Positions 57,475 to 64,000 of a stretch of DNA of 64,000 nt are shown here, piece after piece. The notes under the pieces were generated by a model. That model made no database searches. It was not told where the DNA came from and saw nothing but the letters and a program-made list of their open reading frames with translations. The translations under genes and the position numbers were made by a program. Position 1 is the stretch's first letter. Each line of letters opens with the position of its first letter. This stretch comes from Acidobacteriota bacterium (GTDB lineage: Bacteria; Acidobacteriota; Thermoanaerobaculia; Multivoradales; Multivoraceae). The stretch lies in contig QQVD01000074.1 of assembly GCA_003388555.1 (NCBI GenBank), positions 62,001 through 126,000 on the forward strand. Direction: 5' to 3'.

Positions 57475-58940
57475 TCGGCGCCCGCGGACGACTGCCCCAG
57501 CGAGTCGAGGATGCCGCGCGTGAGCGCGCCCGGAAGCGCGAGATCGATCCGATCGCGGCGTTCTCCGCCGCTCCAATCGGAGAGGTAGCTTTCGTAGAAC
57601 CGCTCGCACAGGCGCAGGTCAGCGAGCGAGAAGGTGTCGCTGCGCAGCAGCTCGTACGGCGGGTCGCTGCTGAAAACCATGCCGAAGCGCTCGGCGTCGC
57701 GCATCAGCGGCGAGCCGGGCAGCCCGAGCAGCCGGTAGGCGACGATCTCGCAGTCGCGCGCCGCGAGGTACTCCACGGTGGCGAAGAAGTCAAAGGGCCT
57801 GGTGCCCGGAAGGCCGTAGATGATGTCGACGTAGAAGCGCACCCGGGCGCGGCGCAGCTCCGCGATCGCGCGCTCGAAGCGTTCGCGGTTCTCGGGCCGG
57901 CGCACCTCACGCAGGCCCTGGCTCGAGATCGTCTGCAGGCCGAGGCCGACGCAGGTCACTCTCGCGGCAGCCAGCAGGTCGGCCATCTCGCCGTCGATCG
58001 AATCCGGGTATGCCTCGAAGTAGAGGGTGCCGCGGTAGTCGTGCCGCGCCAGCTCGGCGAGGATCCGCTTGGCGCGCTGGACGTAGGTGGTGAAGGTCGG
58101 ATCGATGATCTCGACCGCGAGGCCCCGGCGCAGGAGCGCCAGCAGCTCGCTGACGACCAGGCCCTCCTCCTTCGCGTTCAGCGGTGTCTTGCCGTACATG
58201 CAGTACGAGCACGCATAGGGGCAGCCGCGCAGCGTCTCGTAGAGCACGTGCGGCCACGACCAGCTCTGGTCGGCCAGTGCGTCGAGCTCGCCGGCGTCCC
58301 ACACCGCGGTCAACCGTGTCATGTCGGTGGCCGGCGCGGTACTGGCCGCTGGAGCCGCCGCCGCGGCCGGCGGCGTCCTGCGTACGAGGACGCCGGGGAT
58401 CCCCTCCGGCGGCTTTCGAGCCGGGTCGCAGGGGGTTCCTCGGGTCTGCTGACGCGCGACGACGAGCCGGCGCAGCGGCTCCTCGCCGTCGCCCTCGACC
58501 ACCGCGGCGATCGCCGGGTGGCGGGTCAGGATCTCGGCGCCCCGACCACTGACGTCGGGGCCTCCGAGCAGCACCCAGCTCTCCGGCAGCAGGCGGGCGA
58601 CCGCATCGGCCAGGCGCAACGACAGCTGCACGTTCCACAGGTAGCACGAGAACCCGACGATGTCGGGGCCGGGCGCGACGACCTCGTCGAGCGCCTGGTC
58701 GAAGCGGGTGGAGAACGACCAGCGTTGGATCGCGCTGTCGGCGTCGCGCAGGAACGGCTGCAGCGGCCAGTCGAACAGAAGCACCTCGACGCCCGCGGGT
58801 GCCAGCGCCAGCTCGGCATCGCTCTCCAGATAGCGCCGCAGGTTGCGCAGCGCCAGCGACGGGCAGTGGCCGAGCGAGACCAGGGCGATCCGCAAGGGCC
58901 GGTGAACCTCCGCCGGTGGCGATACGGCTACGCCGGTCAC
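57462..58940 (-). CDS. B12-binding-domain radical SAM protein
   Basis: 492 residues. Residues 15-160 form a cobalamin-binding-like Rossmann domain (RIALVSLGHCPSLALRNLRR; GPDIVGFSCYLWNVQLSLRL; WVLLGGPDVSGRGAEIL) without the DxHxxG motif, as in most of this radical SAM subclass. The radical SAM core has RGCPYACSYCMYG with the cluster-binding C-x3-C-x2-C at Cys240, Cys244 and Cys247, followed by the barrel (EIIDPTFTTYVQRAKRIL; YVDIIYGLPGTRPFDFFATV). Such enzymes methylate or rearrange unactivated carbons on peptides, lipids or glycans. It starts at GTG 58940, overlapping the upstream beta-helix gene stop by GTGA, with GGGAGGG 6 bases before. Substrate is inferred only from context. Confidence 0.86.
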   Translation of the reverse strand: MTGVAVSPPAEVHRPLRIALVSLGHCPSLALRNLRRYLESDAELALAPAGVEVLLFDWPLQPFLRDADSAIQRWSFSTRFDQALDEVVAPGPDIVGFSCYLWNVQLSLRLADAVARLLPESWVLLGGPDVSGRGAEILTRHPAIAAVVEGDGEEPLRRLVVARQQTRGTPCDPARKPPEGIPGVLVRRTPPAAAAAPAASTAPATDMTRLTAVWDAGELDALADQSWSWPHVLYETLRGCPYACSYCMYGKTPLNAKEEGLVVSELLALLRRGLAVEIIDPTFTTYVQRAKRILAELARHDYRGTLYFEAYPDSIDGEMADLLAAARVTCVGLGLQTISSQGLREVRRPENRERFERAIAELRRARVRFYVDIIYGLPGTRPFDFFATVEYLAARDCEIVAYRLLGLPGSPLMRDAERFGMVFSSDPPYELLRSDTFSLADLRLCERFYESYLSDWSGGERRDRIDLALPGALTRGILDSLGQSSAGADQSP

Positions 58941-61003
58941 CGCTCGCCCTCCCGATCCCCAGCCGAGGGCGCCGTGCAGCGCTCCACCCGGCCGGTCGCC
59001 AGCTCGCCGACGACCTCCAGCCGGCCGCGGTTGCCACGCGCCTGCCACGCCTCCTGGATCCCACCGGCTGCCGACGAGCCACCGGCGGCAGCGAGCTCCA
59101 GGAGACTGCCCTCGTCACCGGCGACCCGCAGGTCCGCCTCGTAGACGACTTCCTCGGAGTCGAGGCAGAGCGTCGCACCCTGCCGCAGCTCGGCGACCAG
59201 GCTGGGCTCCTGCTCGTAGGAGGGCCGCGCCAGCTCCTCGGCCCCGAGCCGCAGGACCACGCTCGCTCCCGATCTGGCGCGGATGCGCACCGGGCTGCCG
59301 GGCACGTCGAAGACGCCGGTCGGCGGGAAGTCGACCGTGCCGCGCACCAGTTCGTTGCCGCGTGCCGCGATCCCGGCGCTGACCGGCCCCTCGGCGAGCA
59401 CGCCGTAGCCGACCGAGACCGGGCGCTCGAACCGGTTGCGCTCGATGCGCAGGTCGGCGCGCGCCGGAGGCCCGGCGGCGGGGGCCTCGATCGTGAGCGC
59501 GACGTTGGCGACCGCCCCGTCGGCATTGCCCAGCTCGACGAAGCGATTGCCCAGCACCTCGGCGAACAGCTCGGAACCGCCACCGCTCTGGCGCAGAGCC
59601 AGTCCTCCCTGCGGCTCGTTGCCGGCGCCCCACTGCTGCTGGTGATGGCTCGCGACCACCTCGTTGTCCTCGATCGCGGCGCCGACGTGGGACGCTTCGC
59701 CCTCGCTCGCCAGCAGCACCGAGCCGATGGTGCAGTCGCGGAAGCGGTTGCCGCGGAGCTCGACGCTCGCCGTGCCGCCCGCTCGCGACCACCACCGCAG
59801 GCAGTGCGCCCCTGCCACCGAGCCATCGCCGCGCACCCGCCAGGAGTCGGCGAGGCCGGAGTCGACGACCTCGAGGCGCACGCCATGATCGCCGGGGACG
59901 AAGGTCTCGGCGTGGCGCACGTCGAGCAGGCGATGACCGCCGACGAGCTCGCTGCGCTCGATCCGGACCGCGTCGACGTCGACCATCACCACCGCTCCCT
60001 CCTCGCCCCCGTCCATGCCGTGCATCAGGTCATAACGGCTGGCGTCGCGCACCGTGCTGTCGCGCAGCACGAAGCGCCCGGCTCGCTGGAGCCGGATCGC
60101 TTCGTCGCTGACCCGCTCGATGCGCACCCGCTCGATCTCGACATCCACAACCTCGACCAGATCGAGGGCACGGTGACCGCTCACCGCCGGCCCCTGGAGC
60201 CGGCGATCGCCGACGTCGGTGATCACGGAGTCGGCGAGGTGCAGGCGCGACAGACCTTGCGCCGTCACCGCGCTGGCGTCGAGACCGCGGAGCATCGCCG
60301 CGGCGACGACGAGCTCGCCGACCGGTGCCTTGCCGTCCACCTCCTCGCCACGCGCCGCGACCGCGGTAGCGGTGCGGGCGGTGGTGCGCAGGCCGAGCAG
60401 CCGCAGGCTGCCGCGCAATCGGTCGACCGTGACCGCCGATCCTGCCTCGGCAGCGACGGCGACGCCGCAGAAGAGGACGGTCAGCGAAGCGAAATGCTCG
60501 CCGTCGAGGCGCAGGGGCGGCAGGGTCGCGGGCTCGCCGCCGGACGACGCGCCCGGGTCTCCATCCTCCTGCTGCGGATCGAGCTCGCACGAGGGCCCGG
60601 GGCCGCCGGTCACGAGCAACACCCTTTCAGGCCCCGCCACCAGCTCCTGCAATCGCGCCAGCCCCGAAGACGCCGAGCAGGTGGCCGGTCGCCAGGTGCC
60701 GATCCGCGCCTCGTCGACCTCCTCGCAGCCCGGCCAGCGCCCCGCGGCGTCGACGATCATGTCGGGTGACGGCGGCAGCGCGAAGCGCTGGCGCTGCGCC
60801 GCGTCGACGCCGAGGCACGACCAGCAGAGCTCGTCGGCGACCTGCAGTGCCGGCAGCCGCTGGGCGCAGCCGACGAGCATCGCGAGCAGGCCGCACGGCA
60901 GCCCGAACCGACGCCATGCTACGGACGGGGACCTCACCGTCGGCGTGGCGGCGCACGGCGCCGCGGGCTCGCGCCCGCGTGCTCCGTGCCGAGCCGTCCT
61001 CAT
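58937..61003 (-). CDS. Beta-helix lipoprotein
   Basis: 688 residues from ATG 61003. A start at GTG 60937 would give a cleaner lipoprotein signal (WRRFGLPCGLLAMLVGC, lipobox MLVGC). After a Cys-rich region (ELCWSCLG; CEEVDEARIGTW; CSASSGLARLQ) comes a right-handed beta-helix (DVEIERVRIERVSDEAIRLQ; RFVLRDSTVRDASRYDLMHG; VELRGNRFRDCTIGSVLLAS; ADLRIERNRFERPVSVGYGV). It is likely anchored in the outer membrane or periplasm. It is translated together with the radical SAM gene (GTGA overlap), which makes a functional link likely. It is related in layout to the larger beta-helix protein encoded upstream. Confidence 0.76.
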   Translation of the reverse strand: MRTARHGARGREPAAPCAATPTVRSPSVAWRRFGLPCGLLAMLVGCAQRLPALQVADELCWSCLGVDAAQRQRFALPPSPDMIVDAAGRWPGCEEVDEARIGTWRPATCSASSGLARLQELVAGPERVLLVTGGPGPSCELDPQQEDGDPGASSGGEPATLPPLRLDGEHFASLTVLFCGVAVAAEAGSAVTVDRLRGSLRLLGLRTTARTATAVAARGEEVDGKAPVGELVVAAAMLRGLDASAVTAQGLSRLHLADSVITDVGDRRLQGPAVSGHRALDLVEVVDVEIERVRIERVSDEAIRLQRAGRFVLRDSTVRDASRYDLMHGMDGGEEGAVVMVDVDAVRIERSELVGGHRLLDVRHAETFVPGDHGVRLEVVDSGLADSWRVRGDGSVAGAHCLRWWSRAGGTASVELRGNRFRDCTIGSVLLASEGEASHVGAAIEDNEVVASHHQQQWGAGNEPQGGLALRQSGGGSELFAEVLGNRFVELGNADGAVANVALTIEAPAAGPPARADLRIERNRFERPVSVGYGVLAEGPVSAGIAARGNELVRGTVDFPPTGVFDVPGSPVRIRARSGASVVLRLGAEELARPSYEQEPSLVAELRQGATLCLDSEEVVYEADLRVAGDEGSLLELAAAGGSSAAGGIQEAWQARGNRGRLEVVGELATGRVERCTAPSAGDREGER

Positions 61004-61026
61004 GCCTCGCGCCGAGCGCGACCGCC

Positions 61027-64000
61027 TCAGGGAATCACCGGGTTCGGAACCGTCGGCTGGGTCGTCGAGCAGGCGATCGTGCCGCCGCCGACGGTCACCA
61101 CCGTCGGCGGGTCGGTCGCGTCCGAGTTCATGCCGCCAGTGTTGCCGTTGCCGTCGACGATCTGGGCCGGCGTCAGCGGGCAGCCCGTCTCCGAATACAG
61201 GTTCAGCGTTCCGCCGCCGATGTCGAAGCGGTAACCGTCCGGCGACACCACGTCGTCGAGCCAAAGGTCGAAGGTGCCGCCGGAGACGTTGATCGACGCA
61301 TCGAACGAGTGCGGGAAGATCGAGAACACGTCGTCGTGCTGCGGCAGGACCTCGCCTGCCGGGCCACTGCCGTCGAGCCGCAGGTCGAGCGAGCCGCCGT
61401 TGCGCACGTTGACCAGCCACGGGTTGAACGGCGACTGGGTCACGAATCCGACGTCATCGCCAGCGCTGCCGACCGTGCCGTCGACATACGTGTTGTCATG
61501 GAAGAGCACCCTTGCGCTACCGTTGGCGTCCGCCAGGATGCGCACCGATGCGTCCCACGGCAGGCGGAAGGTGTTGTCGCGCACGACCATGTCCGAGCTG
61601 CCGCCGGCGTCGGCGACGATGGTGAGCTGACCGAGACCGCCGTCGGCGTGCATCACCTCGTCGAACAGGTTGTCCTCGACGATGGCGTCGAACTGGCCGC
61701 CTCGCGGCCCCAGGTACACGCCGCCCTGCGGATGGAAGAACTGCAGCGAGCCGCCCGGACAGGTGCTCGGGCCGGTGAGGTGGTCGACGACCCGGAAGGT
61801 GTTGTTGGCGATCAGGGTATCGACCTCGCCGGTGGCGCCGCTGTCGTGCACGATCACCAGCGATGCCGTGTTGTTGTCGGTGAAGCTGTTGGCGAGGGCG
61901 CCGGCACCACCGATGACGGCGTCCACGCTGGTGCTGCCGCGGGCCAGAAGCGAGATCCCCGCCTTGCCCACGCTCACCGTGCCCGGCGGCGAGCAGTTGA
62001 ATTCCTTCGTCGTGGTGTTGAAGGTGTTGCCGGTGACGGTCAGCGCCAGGCTGCCCGAGGTCGCGCTCCAGAAGTCGAGGTGCTGGGCCGTGCGGCTGAA
62101 GGTCGAGTTGCTCACCGTGACGGTGCCGCTGAGCCCGATGATCCGGATGCCGCCCTCGCCCGAGTCGTCCCCGAGCCCCGCCGGCCCGCTCGGGCCGACG
62201 TGGTAGCGGTTGGCGTCCTCGATCACCGCGTTGTTGACGACCAGGCCGTTCCACGGCGTCGCCGAGATGCCGTCGGCGAACAGCGATCCGCTGACCGCGT
62301 TGTCGGAGAAGCGCCGTAGCGTGACGCTCTGCAGCGTCAGGCCGCCGTCGACGCTCTGGCCGTGGATGCCGTCGACGTTGCGCCGCGTGCCGTAGTTGTC
62401 GGCGCCGTCGCTGGCGTGCGCGATGTCCTCGAGGATCACGTTCTGCAGCGTCACCCGGCCGTCGGTGTTGTTCAGGGTGATCGCGTCGACGTCGGTGAGG
62501 TTCTCGATCGTGCCGCCGGAGCCGTTGCCTCCCGAGCTCGTGGTGCCGTCGCCGGTGACCGTGAAGGTGCCGGCGCCGGTGTCGTCGAGCACGATGGCGA
62601 CCGTGTCGGGGGCGGTGGAGCCCTGGTTCACCGCGATGCTGCGGAAGGTGACGCCACTGGCGCCGATCGTCGTGTCGGTGATCTCGACCGCCCGTCCGAC
62701 CAGCGCGGTGGTCGCGCCGATCGTGTTGATGACCGTGGAGCCACCGCCGCCGCACAGCGACGTCGCACAGACGTTCACCGTGCCGCCGCCGGTGGCGCTG
62801 AAGGCGGTGTTCGCGCCGGTGTCGAGGGCCATACCGCCGCGGAAGGTCGCCGTGCCGCCGGTGTTGGAGGCGAGGCGGATGCCCGCGCCGTTGTCGTCGA
62901 TCGCACCGTTGAAGGTGATCGAGCCGACGGAGCCGCCGTCGATCTCGACCGAACGCCCGGCGTCGTTCTCGATCGAGGCGGAGATCGTCACCGTGCCGTC
63001 CACGTCCGCCGCGTCGAAGCCGCGCCCTGTCGCCCCGGCGATGTTCTGGATCGTGCCGCCGGATACGGTGAACGCGCCGGCGCTGCCGGTGCCGGAGAGC
63101 ACCACGCCGCCCGAAGCGTCGCCCGAGGCGCCGACGTTCACCGTCGCGAAGGTGACCCCCGGGGCACCGATGGTCGAGCTCTGCAGCCGCACTCCGATGC
63201 CTCCGGCGCCCCCGGGCGCGCCGCTGACGTCGACCGAGCTGCCGACACCGGTCACCGCCAGGTTGGCGACGTTCGAAGCGTCGAAGCCGTTGCCGTCGGT
63301 GGTGTCGAGATCGAGGGCTGCGGAGAAACCCACCGTCCCGGCGCCGGCGATCTCGATCGCGTTCACGGTCTGCGACGCCACCGTGATCGGCACGGCGAAG
63401 GTCAACGTGCCGGTGGCATGCCCGGTCACGTGCACACCTCTGGCGACGTTGTTCTGCGTGATCGACCCGCCGACGTAGCTGACGCCCGCGGTGCTGGAGT
63501 CGACCCGAAACGCCGTGCCCGTCGGCGAGGTGATCGTGGTGTCGGCGAAGGTGAAGGTGCCGCCCGAACCGGCGACGATGTCGACCCCGGCGTCGCCGCC
63601 GCCGAGGTTCGCCGTGCCGTTGAACGTGTAGACGCCGTCGGCGTTGCTGAACTGCAGTCCGGTGCCGTTGGTGGCGCCGATCGTGCCGGTCTGGAAGAGC
63701 AGGGTGCCGAGAGTGTGGTTGCCACCGACGGACACCGCAGCACCGCTGCCGGTCTGGGTGATCGAGCCGCCGTAGGTGACGCTCACCGTGCCGTCGGTGA
63801 CCTCGAAGGCGGGCGTCGCCGAGGCGTTGGTCAGGGCGCCGCCGCTGGCGGTCACCACGCCGGCGACCTCGTCGAAACGCACCGAGCTGCCGCTCAGCGA
63901 GCCGAGGGTGATCGCCGACGTCATCGGGTCGAGATCGAGCGCCCGCGCGGTGCCGCTGTCGACGGAGCCGGCAGAGATCTCGAGGGTGAAGTCCGCCGCT
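61027..64000 (-). CDS. Large exported right-handed beta-helix protein (partial)
   Basis: At least 991 residues; the start lies beyond the right window edge. The visible part is a long Gly/Asp/Thr-rich beta-helix with rungs such as VTISASIENDAGRSVEIDGG and GIRLASNTGGTATFRGGM. The last 350 residues have right-handed parallel helix signatures (NTFRVVDHLTGPSTCPGG; AIVEDNLFDEVMHADGGL; SDMVVRDNTFRLPWDASV). A DANRYHVGPSG segment resembles DASRYDLMHG in the next gene product. The composition suggests an extracellular filament or adhesin. It ends 24 bases before the beta-helix lipoprotein gene, so it heads the transcript with the radical SAM gene. Partial, so no signal peptide can be checked. Confidence 0.82.
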   Translation of the reverse strand, partial: AADFTLEISAGSVDSGTARALDLDPMTSAITLGSLSGSSVRFDEVAGVVTASGGALTNASATPAFEVTDGTVSVTYGGSITQTGSGAAVSVGGNHTLGTLLFQTGTIGATNGTGLQFSNADGVYTFNGTANLGGGDAGVDIVAGSGGTFTFADTTITSPTGTAFRVDSSTAGVSYVGGSITQNNVARGVHVTGHATGTLTFAVPITVASQTVNAIEIAGAGTVGFSAALDLDTTDGNGFDASNVANLAVTGVGSSVDVSGAPGGAGGIGVRLQSSTIGAPGVTFATVNVGASGDASGGVVLSGTGSAGAFTVSGGTIQNIAGATGRGFDAADVDGTVTISASIENDAGRSVEIDGGSVGSITFNGAIDDNGAGIRLASNTGGTATFRGGMALDTGANTAFSATGGGTVNVCATSLCGGGGSTVINTIGATTALVGRAVEITDTTIGASGVTFRSIAVNQGSTAPDTVAIVLDDTGAGTFTVTGDGTTSSGGNGSGGTIENLTDVDAITLNNTDGRVTLQNVILEDIAHASDGADNYGTRRNVDGIHGQSVDGGLTLQSVTLRRFSDNAVSGSLFADGISATPWNGLVVNNAVIEDANRYHVGPSGPAGLGDDSGEGGIRIIGLSGTVTVSNSTFSRTAQHLDFWSATSGSLALTVTGNTFNTTTKEFNCSPPGTVSVGKAGISLLARGSTSVDAVIGGAGALANSFTDNNTASLVIVHDSGATGEVDTLIANNTFRVVDHLTGPSTCPGGSLQFFHPQGGVYLGPRGGQFDAIVEDNLFDEVMHADGGLGQLTIVADAGGSSDMVVRDNTFRLPWDASVRILADANGSARVLFHDNTYVDGTVGSAGDDVGFVTQSPFNPWLVNVRNGGSLDLRLDGSGPAGEVLPQHDDVFSIFPHSFDASINVSGGTFDLWLDDVVSPDGYRFDIGGGTLNLYSETGCPLTPAQIVDGNGNTGGMNSDATDPPTVVTVGGGTIACSTTQPTVPNPVIP

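Noticed and set aside
1-64000. tRNA, rRNA, CRISPR arrays and insertion sequences
   Set aside because: I looked for TPsiC-like arms, regularly spaced direct repeats and transposase motifs on both strands and saw none; a covariance-model scan would be needed to exclude small RNAs fully.

Overview
This is about 64 kb of very GC-rich DNA (roughly 70 percent G+C) with tight bacterial gene packing, mostly GTG/ATG starts and several 4-base GTGA/ATGA overlaps. The gene families suggest an Acidobacteriota genome (Thermoanaerobaculia-like): an ADOP-type duplicated orphan ABC permease, a BNR/VPS10 propeller protein, large exported carboxypeptidase-regulatory-repeat proteins, choice-of-anchor surface proteins and a Reg_prop/Y_Y_Y histidine kinase. 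That placement is inference; no rRNA or other phylogenetic marker is present. I saw no tRNA, rRNA, CRISPR array, IS element or prophage.

Layout. 1-600: C-terminal part of a D-aminoacylase-like amidohydrolase. 0.7-4.2 kb: a cobalamin riboswitch followed by overlapping btuF-btuC-btuD genes for vitamin B12 uptake. 4.4-13.2 kb: a DUF2911 protein, then a minus-strand run of a VPS10/BNR protein, thioredoxin 2, a YihY/BrkB membrane protein and an ABC permease that carries an N-terminal HTH domain. 13.6-16.6 kb: two overlapping glycosyltransferases and an SDR. 16.6-22.1 kb: an exported M24 peptidase, a GPAT-like acyltransferase, a DUF4242 protein, a lipoprotein and a second SDR. 22.2-29.1 kb: a 1424-residue Cys-pair repeat protein, an SdpR/SdpI-like regulator/membrane pair with a candidate operator, and a choice-of-anchor Q protein. 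The repeat protein and the anchor Q protein end in the same short tail (DGFESGD...W-S...P). 29.2-33.1 kb: a tail-to-tail NarL-type regulator and propeller histidine kinase. 33.3-45.4 kb: a UMF1-type MFS transporter, a TetR regulator, an exported pentapeptide-repeat protein next to an exported PI3K/HipA-like kinase, an RNA methyltransferase, an amidohydrolase with a repeat-encoded N-terminus, a DUF547 lipoprotein, a GH109-like enzyme and a methyltransferase. 45.5-53.0 kb: a second large carboxypeptidase-regulatory protein, a DUF6916-like protein, a STAS-like protein, a GNAT enzyme and amtB-glnK behind a candidate sigma-54 promoter.

53.4-64 kb is the least ordinary part. It holds a Tat-type exported protein, a small protein with a histone-H1-like lysine tail, three tandem phage-tail-collar (MdpB-like) proteins and a methyltransferase-like protein. 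A convergent minus-strand operon follows, with a B12-binding radical SAM enzyme overlapping a lipoprotein beta-helix gene, downstream of a larger exported beta-helix protein cut by the window edge. With the DUF6916-like gene at 49.5 kb, this is the best candidate for an undescribed surface-structure or surface-modification system; a joint function is a hypothesis from gene context only.

Themes that link genes: B12 supply (riboswitch and btuFCD) and a B12-dependent enzyme candidate; nitrogen control (a sigma-54-like site, amtB and a PII lacking Tyr51); and many exported or surface proteins. Tandem repeats sit at or beside gene ends at 35.4, 41.0, 49.9 and 53.4 kb.
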